Notes: generated by a model not told the origin, from the letters alone. A stretch of DNA of 38,734 nt from Oscillospiraceae bacterium (GCA_020025655.1 JAHHRR010000016.1:1-38734), one strand, 5' to 3'. Positions 21,691-30,680 are shown, counted from the stretch's first letter. A program made the numbers and translations.

Positions 21691-23928
21691 TTGGTTAGGG
21701 CAATAATTAAAATAGAGGGCATAGTACAGGGCGTGGGTTTCCGCCCTTTTATTCATAAGCTTGTAAGTCAGTACAGATTGTGCGGATACATAAAAAATAC
21801 ATCCTCCGGTGTAGAGCTGGAGCTGGAGGGTGAAGAAGAGGAGCTTCGGAAGTTCACGGATGATATTCCGAGAAAAGCTCCCAGACTTGCACTTATAGAA
21901 AACATCCGGCTTGACTTTTCAGATACGCTCAAGGGATTTACGGGCTTTGAGATACTGAAAAGCACAACTGAGAGATTCAGAAACACCCTCATCTCTCCTG
22001 ACATATGTATTTGCGATGACTGTCTTAGAGAATTGAAGGATAAAAAAGACAGGCGCTATAAATATCCATTTATAAACTGCACCAACTGCGGTCCGAGATT
22101 TACCATTATTAAGGATTTGCCATATGACAGGGCAAAGACCTCAATGAGTGATTTTCCCATGTGTCCTGATTGCGACAGGGAATATCATGATATCTCCGAC
22201 CGCCGCTATCATGCTCAGCCGGACTGCTGTCCCGACTGCGGCCCCCAGGTTTTCTTCCTTGATGCAGAGGGAGAGAAAATTCAGGGCGATGCAATTGAAA
22301 TTGCAAGAGATTATTTGAAGCAGGGCAGAATCATAGCCGTCAAAGGTCTTGGCGGTATGCATCTTGCCTGTATGTGCAGAAATGAAGATGCCGCAGAACT
22401 GAGAAAAAGAAAGCAGAGAGATGAAAAACCCTTTGCTGTTATGTGCCGTGATGCAGAGACGGTCAGAAAAATCTGCCATCTGAGCGAGGATGAGGAAAAA
22501 ATCCTCACAGGCTTCAGGCGACCCATTGTTCTGCTGGAGAAAAAAGAAAATGAACTTTCCTGCATTTCCGAAAACGGATATGTAGGAGTTATGCTTCCTT
22601 ATACACCGCTTCATTATCTTCTGTTCGGGGAAGATATTGATATGCTGATTATGACAAGCGCCAATCTGTCGGATACGCCCATAATGTATAAAAATGAGGA
22701 AGCGGTTGAAAAACTAAAAGGCATTGCAGACGGATTTCTTCTGCACAACAGAGACATCCAGACAAGATGTGATGATTCTCTGTGCTGGGTACTGGAGGGT
22801 AAAGAATACTTTGCCCGCCGCTCCAGAGGCTATGTTCCGTATCCTGTTAAGGTACAGGGCAGTAACAGCAGAATACTTGCCTGCGGAGCTGAGCAGAAAG
22901 CCAGCTTCTGTCTTTCAAAGGAGGATTATGTTTTCCAGAGCCAGCATATAGGCGATCTGAAAAACATGGAAACTCTCCAGAATTATGAGCAGCAGATAGA
23001 GCATTTTAAACGGCTCTTTGATATTGCGCCGGAAGCGATTGTGTGTGATATGCATCCGGATTATATGTCCACCGCCTATGCTGCGGAGCAGGCGGATAAA
23101 CTGGGTATACCGCTTATACAGATTCAGCATCATCATGCACATATGTGCTCGTGTATGGCTGACAATAATCTGTCCGGACCGGTAATTGGTCTTATCTGGG
23201 ACGGTACAGGCTATGGTACAGACGGTAAAATCTGGGGCGGCGAGTGCCTCGTGGGAGATTACGCAGGCTTTTCCCGCTTCGGAAGTATAAGGGAAATTGC
23301 TCTTCCCGGCGGAGACAGAGCGATAAAGGACATAGGGCGGATAGCCGTCGGTATGTTAAAAGATGCAGGCCTTCCCACAGAAGGTTTTGAAAATAATGAA
23401 ATTATAGAAAAAATGCTGGAGGCAGGCTTTAACTGCCCCGGTTCCTCAGGTATGGGCCGACTTTTTGACGGAGCGGCAGCTATACTTGGTATAAAAACAA
23501 AATGCAGCTATGAGGGTCAGGGAGCAGTACTCCTTGAAGCAGCGGCGGGAGAAACCGAAAAATCCTATCCTGTTGAATTTTACGGAGAACCGGTGAGATT
23601 TGACTGGAGACCGATGATTAGAGAAATGTTTTATGACAGAAAACATGGAGTTGATGTTTCACTGATTGCTGCCGGATTTCTGAATACGCTCATAAAAGCG
23701 GGCACAGAGCTATGCGTCCGTGCAAGAGAGACGTATGGGGTCGAAAATGTCGTCCTGTCGGGCGGCAGCTTTCAGAATATGTATATAATGAAGCGCCTGC
23801 CTGAGATTCTGCGGCAGAAGGGCTTCAAAGTATATCATCACACCCGTGTTTCAACAAATGATGAAGGCATCTCTCTGGGACAGCTTCTGGCGGCTCAGGC
23901 TGTACTTGAAAAGAGGAAAATGAATTAA
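21691..23928 (+). CDS. hypF: hydrogenase maturation carbamoyltransferase HypF
   Basis: HypF makes the thiocarbamate on HypE that becomes the CN ligands of the [NiFe] active site, starting from carbamoyl phosphate. The 745-residue protein has an acylphosphatase domain (VQGVGFRPF at 12-20). Two zinc-finger pairs follow (CICDDC...NCTNCG and CPDC...CCPDCG). The YrdC-like domain begins near GRIIAVKGLGGMHLACM, and the carbamoyltransferase domain contains HHHAHMCSCMAD. TTG 21691 is chosen because GAGGTG precedes it by 6 bases and the protein then begins at the acylphosphatase domain. It is the first gene of the hyp/hydrogenase locus, one base before hypC. Confidence 0.96.
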   Translation: MVRAIIKIEGIVQGVGFRPFIHKLVSQYRLCGYIKNTSSGVELELEGEEEELRKFTDDIPRKAPRLALIENIRLDFSDTLKGFTGFEILKSTTERFRNTLISPDICICDDCLRELKDKKDRRYKYPFINCTNCGPRFTIIKDLPYDRAKTSMSDFPMCPDCDREYHDISDRRYHAQPDCCPDCGPQVFFLDAEGEKIQGDAIEIARDYLKQGRIIAVKGLGGMHLACMCRNEDAAELRKRKQRDEKPFAVMCRDAETVRKICHLSEDEEKILTGFRRPIVLLEKKENELSCISENGYVGVMLPYTPLHYLLFGEDIDMLIMTSANLSDTPIMYKNEEAVEKLKGIADGFLLHNRDIQTRCDDSLCWVLEGKEYFARRSRGYVPYPVKVQGSNSRILACGAEQKASFCLSKEDYVFQSQHIGDLKNMETLQNYEQQIEHFKRLFDIAPEAIVCDMHPDYMSTAYAAEQADKLGIPLIQIQHHHAHMCSCMADNNLSGPVIGLIWDGTGYGTDGKIWGGECLVGDYAGFSRFGSIREIALPGGDRAIKDIGRIAVGMLKDAGLPTEGFENNEIIEKMLEAGFNCPGSSGMGRLFDGAAAILGIKTKCSYEGQGAVLLEAAAGETEKSYPVEFYGEPVRFDWRPMIREMFYDRKHGVDVSLIAAGFLNTLIKAGTELCVRARETYGVENVVLSGGSFQNMYIMKRLPEILRQKGFKVYHHTRVSTNDEGISLGQLLAAQAVLEKRKMN

Positions 23929-23929
23929 G

Positions 23930-24148
23930 ATGTGTCTTGCAATTCCACTGAAAATTACAGAAGTTAAAGGCAAAGAAGCTATCGGCGAGGCTATGGGCAT
24001 GAAAAGAAGTATGCGGGTTGATTTTATTCCCGAGCCTAAAATCGGGGATTATGTAATGGTTCATGCCGGCTTCGCAATTGAGCGCCTGCCTGAAAAGCAG
24101 GCTTTGGAGGATATTGCAGCCTGGAAGGAGGTTCAGGATGCCCTCTGA
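23930..24148 (+). CDS. hypC: hydrogenase maturation chaperone HypC
   Basis: This 72-residue chaperone starts MCLAIPLKI. Cys2 is the residue that binds iron during Fe(CN)2CO assembly with HypD and contacts the large subunit. The family core DYVMVHAGFAIE is present. It is directly after hypF and overlaps hypD by 11 bases. Confidence 0.96.
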   Translation: MCLAIPLKITEVKGKEAIGEAMGMKRSMRVDFIPEPKIGDYVMVHAGFAIERLPEKQALEDIAAWKEVQDAL

Positions 24149-25214
24149 AAAGGCTTTTTCAGCCGAAAAAATACTTGAAGCCATTAAAGAGCTGCCTGTG
24201 GGAAATGTAAATCTGATGGAAGTCTGCGGCACTCATACAATGGCTATTGCGAAGAGCGGGATTAAATCCCTGCTGCCTTCAAATGTAAAGCTTTTAAGCG
24301 GCCCCGGATGTCCTGTGTGCGTTACTCCGGCAGAGGTTATCGACAGCGTTCTGGAGCTTGCTATGGAGAAAGATGTGGTTATTGCCACATACGGCGATAT
24401 GGTCAGGGTTCCGGGAAGCGTTCCCGGCGACAGCCTTCAGAGAAGGCGGGCACTGGGCGCCGATGTGCAGATTGTTTATTCTCCGGTAGATGCAGTTGAC
24501 TATGCAGAGGCTCATCCGGAAAAGCAGGTTGTATTTCTGGGAGTCGGATTTGAAACCACTGCACCCGGAACGGCGGCTTCTGTTTTAACAGCTAAGGAGA
24601 GGGGAGTTAAAAATTTCTCCCTTTTTTCCATGCTTAAAACGGTTGAACCGGCATTAAGAGCTTTGAGCCAAATGGAGTCATTCAACGTGCAGGGCTTTTT
24701 GTGTCCCGGTCATGTTGCAACAATAATCGGCTCGGACGGATTTGAATTTCTGCCGAGGGAGCTTAAAGTTCCGGCAGTTATAAGCGGCTTTGAAGCTGAG
24801 GACATACTGCTTTCGGTGTATCTGCTGCTCAGGCAGATTGCAGACGGAAAGCCCAGAGTTCAAAACGAATATGAGCGGGCGGTGGCAAAAGCAGGAAACC
24901 CACTTGCCTGCAAAATTATAGATGAATGCTTTGTAAGAAGAAAAGATATCTGGAGAGGTCTCGGAGTTATCGAAAACAGCGGTCTGGGCTTTAAAGATGA
25001 GCTCAGCGAATTCGATGCAGAGAAGAGATTTAAGATTGTTCCTGCAGAAACCAGACCCACAGCCTGCAGCTGCGGTAAGGTCATAACCGGACTTGCTGCT
25101 CCCTGTGAATGTCCTCTCTTCGGAAAGCGCTGCACACCGGAGGATCCGGTGGGACCGTGCATGGTGTCCTCGGAAGGCGCCTGTGCGGCAGCATATAAAT
25201 ATCAGAGCATATAG
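24138..25214 (+). CDS. hypD: hydrogenase maturation Fe-S protein HypD
   Basis: HypD is the Fe-S scaffold on which the Fe(CN)2CO group is built with HypC. It has 358 residues. The motifs are CGTHT with C30, GPGCPVCVT with C58 and C61, and GFETTAPGTA. The C-terminal [4Fe-4S] cysteines are in CSCGKVI, CECPLFGKRC and GPCMVSSEGAC. AAGGAGG lies before ATG 24138. The open frame extends 25 codons upstream into hypC, but those codons are not family-like. It overlaps hypC and is 9 bases before hypE. Confidence 0.96.
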   Translation: MPSEKAFSAEKILEAIKELPVGNVNLMEVCGTHTMAIAKSGIKSLLPSNVKLLSGPGCPVCVTPAEVIDSVLELAMEKDVVIATYGDMVRVPGSVPGDSLQRRRALGADVQIVYSPVDAVDYAEAHPEKQVVFLGVGFETTAPGTAASVLTAKERGVKNFSLFSMLKTVEPALRALSQMESFNVQGFLCPGHVATIIGSDGFEFLPRELKVPAVISGFEAEDILLSVYLLLRQIADGKPRVQNEYERAVAKAGNPLACKIIDECFVRRKDIWRGLGVIENSGLGFKDELSEFDAEKRFKIVPAETRPTACSCGKVITGLAAPCECPLFGKRCTPEDPVGPCMVSSEGACAAAYKYQSI

Positions 25215-25223
25215 GAGCAAAAA

Positions 25224-26222
25224 GTGGACGAGATAATAACTTTGGATTACGGCAGCGGAGGAAAGAAAACCTCCCGCCTGATAGAAAAAATGATTGTCCC
25301 TGCATGGGATAATCCGGCACTCAGAGAGCTGGGAGACGGTGCAGTGCTGGGCGGTGCTGAAAAACTTACTTTTTCTACCGACAGCTTTGTGGTAAACCCC
25401 TTGTTTTTCCCCGGCGGCGATATCGGAAAGCTTTCTGTCTGCGGCACTGTAAATGACGTTTCAATGTGCGGTGGAGTTCCCAAATATCTGAGCTGCTCAT
25501 TTATTATTGAAGAAGGACTCAGAGTTTCGGAGCTTGAAAAGATAATCGACTCAATACGCAAAGCGGCCGATAAGGCAGGCGTACAGATAGTAACCGGTGA
25601 TACAAAGGTTGTTGAAAAGGGCAGGGGAGACGGTATTTATATAAATACTGCCGGCATAGGATTTTTGAAATATCCCGGCCTCAGCCCTAAAAATATAAGA
25701 CCGGGTGATGCGGTGATTGTGTCCGGCACTGTGGGCGACCACGGTACAGCAGTAATGCTTGCAAGAAGCGGCATGATGCAGGGAGATATAAAGTCCGACT
25801 GCGCCGCATTAAATGGACTGTGTGATGCAATCCTCGGCCTCAACGCAGGAGTTCGGGTTGTCCGTGACCCCACAAGAGGCGGTCTTGCCACTACCTTAAA
25901 TGAATTCATTGAGGGAAGTGAGCTGGGAATAGAGATTGAGGAAAAGCTTATCCCTGTAAACGGGGGAGTGCAGGCGGCCTGCGATATGCTTGGGCTTGAT
26001 CCGCTCTACTGCGCAAATGAGGGAAAGCTTATTGCAGTAGTTCCTGCGGAGAATGCGGAACTGGTTTTACAGACCATGAGAAAACTGCCGGAGGGCGAAA
26101 ATGCCGCCGTTATAGGCAGAGTTACTTCCGAATATCCGGGAAAGCTTGTTATGAAAACAGCTCTGGGCGGCGGAAGAATACTTCAAAAACTCACGGGAGC
26201 TCAGCTTCCGAGAATTTGTTAA
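25224..26222 (+). CDS. hypE: hydrogenase maturation protein HypE
   Basis: HypE accepts a carbamoyl group on its C-terminal cysteine and dehydrates it with ATP to thiocyanate, the CN donor. The protein has 332 residues. It starts with GTG 25224 after AGGAG. The N-terminal glycine-rich motif DYGSGGKKTSRLI, the dehydratase-type core (FSTDSFVVNPLFFPGGDIG, split here), and the required C-terminal PRIC ending are all present. Confidence 0.96.
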   Translation: MDEIITLDYGSGGKKTSRLIEKMIVPAWDNPALRELGDGAVLGGAEKLTFSTDSFVVNPLFFPGGDIGKLSVCGTVNDVSMCGGVPKYLSCSFIIEEGLRVSELEKIIDSIRKAADKAGVQIVTGDTKVVEKGRGDGIYINTAGIGFLKYPGLSPKNIRPGDAVIVSGTVGDHGTAVMLARSGMMQGDIKSDCAALNGLCDAILGLNAGVRVVRDPTRGGLATTLNEFIEGSELGIEIEEKLIPVNGGVQAACDMLGLDPLYCANEGKLIAVVPAENAELVLQTMRKLPEGENAAVIGRVTSEYPGKLVMKTALGGGRILQKLTGAQLPRIC

Positions 26223-26249
26223 TATATTACAGCATGAGAGGTGAAATGA

Positions 26250-26642
26250 ATGCAGGAGTACAAAAAGTTTGTAATCGAAAAAGACCAGATAGTGCCTACT
26301 GCCGAGAGAATGAAAAAAGACGGCAGAATGCTGACGATGATTCACGCTTTCATCGACACGGAAGGCAAAATGGATATCTCCTGGGACTATGCTGTTGAAC
26401 CTGTGATAGAGTCATACCATGTTATAGGTGAAACAAAGGTACCCTCAGTAGGTGATATCTATGATACCTCGGCAACCTGGCCGGAGCGTGAGCTTAATGA
26501 GCTGTTCGGCATTGAATTTGAAGGACTTGACACTTCAGAGCGTCTGTTCCTGCCGGAGGATATGCTGGAGGATCAGGGCAAGGGCCAGATAATGGTTATG
26601 CCCCTTTCAGAACTTCGGGCAAAGAATATTAAGGAGGAATAA
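26250..26642 (+). CDS. mbhK-like: hydrogenase NuoC-like (30 kDa-type) subunit
   Basis: This is a peripheral subunit of group 4 hydrogenases homologous to complex I NuoC (MbhK in Pyrococcus). It packs beside the large subunit. It has 130 residues. The conserved core is VPSVGDIYDTSATWPERELNELFGIEFEG, read in two parts; the WPEREL-x-E-L-F-G-I-x-F motif is diagnostic. GAGAGGTGAA precedes ATG 26250. It starts 27 bases after hypE and ends one base before the large subunit gene, so maturation and structural genes are one transcript. Confidence 0.9.
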   Translation: MQEYKKFVIEKDQIVPTAERMKKDGRMLTMIHAFIDTEGKMDISWDYAVEPVIESYHVIGETKVPSVGDIYDTSATWPERELNELFGIEFEGLDTSERLFLPEDMLEDQGKGQIMVMPLSELRAKNIKEE

Positions 26643-26643
26643 G

Positions 26644-27726
26644 ATGAGCTACATAGTGCCTATCGGACCTTACCATCCTGCGCTGGAGGAACCTATCCAC
26701 GCAAAACTTTATACCGAGGGTGAGGTAATTAAGGACGCGGAGGTATTTGTGGGATACAACCACCGTGGTATTGAAAAGCTGGCAACAGAGAGAAACGCTG
26801 TTCAGACTCTTGTACTGGTTGAGCGTGTCTGCGGCATCTGTTCCCATTCCCACGCCTTTACCTACGCTATGTGCGTAGAGGACTTGAACCAGATGGAAGT
26901 CCCCAAGCGAGGCCAGTATATAAGAGTAATTACTGCCGAGCTTGAAAGACTTCATTCACATATGCTCTGGATGGGAATTGCCTGTCATATAATCGGACAT
27001 GACAGTATGTTTATGCATATCTGGGATGTAAGAGAGCTTGTCATGAGCCTTCTTGAGCGCCTGAGCGGTAACCGTGTCAACTATGCCATGGTTATTATCG
27101 GCGGTTCCACCAGAGATATTGATGATGATTTACGCAGAGACATTCTTTCTGACTGTGCAAAGCTCAGAGAGAGCCTCAACAGAATAGTTGATATCGTACT
27201 TAATGATAAGACTATTGCAATGCGTACAAAGGGTGTCGGCGTACTGCCCACTGCCGATGCACTTCGTATGGGTGCTGTCGGCCCCCACGCAAGAGCATCA
27301 GGCGTAAATGTTGACGTCAGAAGAGACTCCCCATATTCCTCTTATGATGATTTTGAGTTTGATGTTCCCGTATGCGACAGCTGCGATGTATTCGCAAGAA
27401 TCGTTGTGAGAGCACTTGAGTGCCTCGAGAGCATCAAGATTATTGAGCAGGCTCTGGATAATCTGCCGGAAGGCCCCTACAATAACGGCTTTAAACTGGT
27501 CAAGATCAAAGAAGGCCAGACTGTTAAGCGCCATGAGGCCCCCAGAGGTCAGCTGAGCCATATGGTGGTCGGCGCAAACAAGCTCACCAACCACAGAGTT
27601 TCAATCCATGTTCCCAGCTATAAGAATACACCGACTGTACCTTTCATGCTGAGAAATAATTCAGTTGCCGATGCCGGACTTATCATTGCCTCCATCGACC
27701 CCTGCTTCAGCTGTCTGGATAGATAA
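26644..27726 (+). CDS. mbhL-like: [NiFe]-hydrogenase large (catalytic) subunit, group 4
   Basis: This subunit holds the Ni-Fe active site where protons and electrons become H2. It has 360 residues and is NuoD-like. The L1 motif is RVCGICSHSH (C63, C66). The L2 motif DPCFSC (C354, C357) lies at the very C-terminus, which reads DPCFSCLDR then stop. All four Ni ligands are thus present, which separates it from NuoD of complex I. There is no C-terminal extension, so no maturation protease step is expected; some group 4 enzymes are known to lack it. GAGGAAT precedes the ATG. Neighbours are the NuoC-like gene and hypA. Confidence 0.95.
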   Translation: MSYIVPIGPYHPALEEPIHAKLYTEGEVIKDAEVFVGYNHRGIEKLATERNAVQTLVLVERVCGICSHSHAFTYAMCVEDLNQMEVPKRGQYIRVITAELERLHSHMLWMGIACHIIGHDSMFMHIWDVRELVMSLLERLSGNRVNYAMVIIGGSTRDIDDDLRRDILSDCAKLRESLNRIVDIVLNDKTIAMRTKGVGVLPTADALRMGAVGPHARASGVNVDVRRDSPYSSYDDFEFDVPVCDSCDVFARIVVRALECLESIKIIEQALDNLPEGPYNNGFKLVKIKEGQTVKRHEAPRGQLSHMVVGANKLTNHRVSIHVPSYKNTPTVPFMLRNNSVADAGLIIASIDPCFSCLDR

Positions 27727-27729
27727 TCA

Positions 27730-28071
27730 ATGCATGAACTTGCGATTTGTAAAGGAATAATCGACATTGTAAATTCCGAAGCAAAGGAGAAAGGCTTTAA
27801 AAAGGTTCTGGAAATTGATTTGAGCGTAGGCGAATACTCGGGCATAGTCTGCCAGTGCGTGCGGGAGTTCTTTCCTGTTGCGGCGGCGGGATCTGCTGCT
27901 GAGAACGCCAAACTTGAAATGAATACAATCGAGGCCCGCTTCAAGTGCCTTGACTGCGGCTATGAAGGCCCTGTCAACCGACACGATGCCTGCTGTCCCG
28001 AATGTAAAAGCTGGTCGCTCAAAATGACCAGAGGCCGGGAATTTTATGTCGAGCAAATAAAAGTAGAATAG
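27730..28071 (+). CDS. hypA: hydrogenase nickel-insertion protein HypA
   Basis: HypA delivers nickel to the large subunit. The 113-residue protein starts MHE, where His2 binds Ni, and has a zinc site C73-x2-C76 and C89-x2-C92. It begins 3 bases after the large subunit stop. The partner GTPase HypB is not encoded in this window. Confidence 0.95.
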   Translation: MHELAICKGIIDIVNSEAKEKGFKKVLEIDLSVGEYSGIVCQCVREFFPVAAAGSAAENAKLEMNTIEARFKCLDCGYEGPVNRHDACCPECKSWSLKMTRGREFYVEQIKVE

Positions 28072-28077
28072 AAAATT

Positions 28078-28101
28078 CAGACGGTGCGATAAATCCGTCT
28101 G
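28078..28101 (+). other. intercistronic hairpin between hypA and the antiporter-like genes
   Basis: CAGACGG (28078-28084) pairs with CCGTCTG (28095-28101), with no T-run. It is probably an mRNA processing or stability element in a long operon rather than a terminator. Confidence 0.45.
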
Positions 28102-28122
28102 CAAGAAAGGAGAGGTTCACTC

Positions 28123-28644
28123 TTGCAAAAAACTACATTTTCCGGAGTTGCTACCACTTTTATAGTGTCATACGCCTTCTGGATACTTTTAACATGGAGT
28201 TTTGCTGCACAGGAGCTTATAGCAGGTGCTGTCGTAAGTCTTGGTGTTTCCCTGTTTTCATCACGCTTCTTCATCCATGACCATACGTTCTGGCTGCTCA
28301 ACCCCATAAGACTTTTAAAAGGACTTTATTACTCTCTTGTCACATTCATTATTGAGCTGGTAAAGGCTAATATTGATATGGCAAAGCGCTGCTTCGGCGG
28401 ATGCAAAAATGTAAATCCCGGCATCGTTAAAATCCCCGTTGAGCTCGATTCTGACTATGCCCAGAATATTCTTGCTAACTCTATCACCCTTACCCCCGGT
28501 ACCATGACCATGGAAATCACCGAGGAAGAGGGCCAGATTTACTACTACATACACTGGATTGATGTTCAGGCTCCCGGCGGAAAGGTAGCCGGAGACATGA
28601 TAAAGGGCAACCTTGAAAAAGGAATCAGGAGGATTTGGAAATGA
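28123..28644 (+). CDS. mnhE: Mrp-type antiporter subunit E homologue (MbhA-like)
   Basis: This is a membrane subunit of the ion-translocating module. It has 173 residues with two to three N-terminal membrane segments and a cytoplasmic domain ending the family: LLKGLYYSLVTFIIELVKAN, then TLTPGTMTMEI and YIHWIDV. The start is TTG 28123, after AAAGGAGAGG. It overlaps the next gene by ATGA. Confidence 0.9.
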   Translation: MQKTTFSGVATTFIVSYAFWILLTWSFAAQELIAGAVVSLGVSLFSSRFFIHDHTFWLLNPIRLLKGLYYSLVTFIIELVKANIDMAKRCFGGCKNVNPGIVKIPVELDSDYAQNILANSITLTPGTMTMEITEEEGQIYYYIHWIDVQAPGGKVAGDMIKGNLEKGIRRIWK

Positions 28645-28931
28645 TAGATCTTGTTATTTTCTCCGTGCTCTTTGCTGCTCTTGCGTTAGTTAACTTATAC
28701 CGCTTCGTTAAGGGCCCCACTGCACCGGACAGAATGTGTGCAGTTGATGCAACGGACATTATGATTTCACTGGCAATGGTTCTCTTCTCCCTGTACAGCG
28801 GCAGAGGAATATACCTTGATATTTCCATCATCAGCGCTATGCTGGGTATTATAAACACTATGCTTATCGGACGTTATCTCGACAGAAGGAGGTGGGTATA
28901 TCATGACGATGACTCTAAGAATAATAATTGA
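28641..28931 (+). CDS. mnhF: Mrp-type antiporter subunit F homologue (MbhB-like)
   Basis: The 96-residue protein has three membrane segments. The family signature GPTAPDRMCAVDA lies after the first segment. AGGAGG precedes ATG 28641, which overlaps the mnhE stop. It overlaps the following gene by 29 bases. Confidence 0.9.
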   Translation: MIDLVIFSVLFAALALVNLYRFVKGPTAPDRMCAVDATDIMISLAMVLFSLYSGRGIYLDISIISAMLGIINTMLIGRYLDRRRWVYHDDDSKNNN

Positions 28932-29253
28932 TGTCTTTATAGCCATTGGAGCAATTTTTGCTCTTGCAGGAACTATCGGAATAATTAAAATGCCCGATAC
29001 CTTCTGCCGTATGCAGGCTTCCACGTGTATTACCACTATGGGAGTTCTGGGCGTATGCATAGGCGCTCTGCTCTACTCAATCTTTGAACTGCACAGCCCT
29101 GCAACTGCCGTTAAGGTCGTTGTTATTGCTGCCCTTATATTTACCACCAACCCCGTCGGTGCCCACGCTTTGGCAAAGGGTGCTTATCAGAACGGTATAA
29201 GACCCGAAAAGAGAATGGTAGTTGATGAACTTAGGAGGGATTTCGATGAGTAA
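28903..29253 (+). CDS. mnhG: Mrp-type antiporter subunit G homologue (MbhC-like)
   Basis: The 116-residue protein has three membrane segments. The family motif GIIKMPDTFCRMQAST lies after the first, and TTNPVGAHALAKGAY follows the third. AGAAGGAGGTG lies before ATG 28903. Start and stop both overlap neighbours. Confidence 0.9.
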   Translation: MTMTLRIIIDVFIAIGAIFALAGTIGIIKMPDTFCRMQASTCITTMGVLGVCIGALLYSIFELHSPATAVKVVVIAALIFTTNPVGAHALAKGAYQNGIRPEKRMVVDELRRDFDE

Positions 29254-29500
29254 TCTTATAGTTATCCTGAATGTACTTATTATAATAGGTATGGTGGCTT
29301 CAGCTATTATGGCCTGCCATTTCGAGAAGCTGCTGTCCTCGGTTATTGCACTGGGTGCTACCGGCATTTTTGCCGCAGCGGAATTCCTGCTGCTTCATGC
29401 ACCTGACGTTGCAATTTCCGAAGCAGCTGTCGGTGCTGCTCTCAGCCCCTTTATTTTCATTGTTGCCCTTAAGAAAATACGAGGAGGCGACGATAAATGA
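29246..29500 (+). CDS. mbhD-like: hydrogenase membrane subunit D (DUF4040/MbhD-like)
   Basis: The 84-residue protein has three membrane helices and the family motif HAPDVAISEAAVGAAL. In MrpA this unit is fused at the C-terminus; in Mbh hydrogenases it is separate, as here. AGGAGG precedes ATG 29246, inside the end of the previous gene; an upstream frame start at 29222 has no ribosome site. Confidence 0.85.
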   Translation: MSNLIVILNVLIIIGMVASAIMACHFEKLLSSVIALGATGIFAAAEFLLLHAPDVAISEAAVGAALSPFIFIVALKKIRGGDDK

Positions 29501-29862
29501 AGAAATTCCTTACATGGGTATGTCTGGTGCTGTTCCTTGCCGTAGGTATTTATGCTGCGGTGGATATGGCCGCAATGCCCAGAACCTATAACGGCGATGA
29601 GGCTCCTGTTTCAGCCTATGAGCTCAGTCGGGACCCCTCTTCATATGACGACAGCAATGCAGACGGTGCAGCTGCCGCAATAGTCCAGCAAAATCTGGAT
29701 AAGACCCATGCCATTAACGATGTTACTTCTATTGTTTTCGACTTCCGTGGTTACGATACCATGGGCGAGGCCTTTATCCTTATTACCGCCGTGGCCGGTG
29801 CCACAGTAATTCTCTTTAAGAAAGAGGAAAAGAGCGAGGAGGAAAAGAAAGATGGCCAATGA
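29497..29862 (+). CDS. mbhE-like: hydrogenase membrane subunit E (MbhE-like)
   Basis: The 121-residue protein has an N-terminal span, an outside loop, and a second span followed by a charged tail. The motif VTSIVFDFRGYDTMGEAFI is the hallmark of the MrpA C-terminal/MbhE family. It overlaps the previous gene by ATGA and the next by 11 bases. Confidence 0.87.
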   Translation: MKKFLTWVCLVLFLAVGIYAAVDMAAMPRTYNGDEAPVSAYELSRDPSSYDDSNADGAAAAIVQQNLDKTHAINDVTSIVFDFRGYDTMGEAFILITAVAGATVILFKKEEKSEEEKKDGQ

Positions 29863-30319
29863 AAAAATTCAGGTAAAGAGAGTTATACAGCGCTGCGGCT
29901 GTGATACAATTCTGCCGCTGACACTTGTGTACATCTTTTACGTTATCCTCCATGGACACCTGTCTCCCGGCGGCGGCTTCCAGGGCGGAGTTCTGATGGT
30001 TGCAGCAGTTCTGCTTATCCATCTGGGACACGGTCATGAGACAACCACGAGGATTCTGCCTCTGGGCATTCTGAGAAAGGCCGAAGGCTTTGCAGTTACC
30101 ATGTACATCGCTATCGCTTTTGCAGGCGTTGCCATGGGTGCAAACTTCTGCTCAAACTTCCTTTATATGAACGGAAACCCCGGCGACCTTATTTCCTCCG
30201 GTACTATCTCCTTAATGGATGAAGCCGTTGGTCTTAACGTCCTTACCGGTGTTACTATCCTTGTCCTGTCACTTAACGCTATGCTGCTGGATCAGGATAT
30301 TGACTTCGTTCAGGAATGA
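29852..30319 (+). CDS. mnhB: Mrp-type antiporter subunit B homologue (MbhF-like)
   Basis: The 155-residue protein has four membrane segments. The signature HGHLSPGGGFQGGVLMVAA lies between the first two. It is an MnhB-type subunit. GAGGAAAAG precedes ATG 29852. Confidence 0.9.
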   Translation: MANEKIQVKRVIQRCGCDTILPLTLVYIFYVILHGHLSPGGGFQGGVLMVAAVLLIHLGHGHETTTRILPLGILRKAEGFAVTMYIAIAFAGVAMGANFCSNFLYMNGNPGDLISSGTISLMDEAVGLNVLTGVTILVLSLNAMLLDQDIDFVQE

Positions 30320-30329
30320 GGTGGGAAAG

Positions 30330-30680
30330 ATGATAATAGTAAATTATATAGCTGCATTTTTCCTGATAACCCTGGGCTTTTACACCATTGTTACAAAGCA
30401 CAACATGATTAAGACCGTTCTGGGCCTCAGCATTGCAGACTATGGCGTAAACCTCTTTATAGTCTCAGTAGGCTTTAAGCCCGGCGGAACTGCTCCTATC
30501 TTCACATGGAGCGAACTGAATCCCGAAACATTCTTTGTTGACCCTATCCCTCAGGCACTGACCCTTACAAGTATTGTTATCGGCGCCTGCGTTACTGCAA
30601 TGTCTCTTGCTCTTGTTATTAAGCTGGAGGAAGGATACGGCACAACTGATACAAGAGAGATAAGGAGGCTTAGAGGATGA
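30330..30680 (+). CDS. mnhC: Mrp-type antiporter subunit C homologue, NuoK-like (MbhG-like)
   Basis: The 116-residue protein has three membrane helices. The NuoK/MnhC pattern is MIKTVLGLSIADYGVNLFIV, with DPIPQALTLTSIVIGACVTA near the C-terminus. GAGGTGGGAAAG precedes ATG 30330; the upstream open frame is not used. It overlaps the next gene by ATGA. Confidence 0.92.
   Translation: MIIVNYIAAFFLITLGFYTIVTKHNMIKTVLGLSIADYGVNLFIVSVGFKPGGTAPIFTWSELNPETFFVDPIPQALTLTSIVIGACVTAMSLALVIKLEEGYGTTDTREIRRLRG

Noticed and set aside
24063..24137. N-terminal extension of HypD
   Set aside because: It overlaps hypC coding sequence and is not family-like. ATG 24138 has a strong ribosome site.
26644..27726. 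Complex I NuoD subunit
   Set aside because: Both Ni-binding cysteine pairs are present and hyp genes are adjacent.
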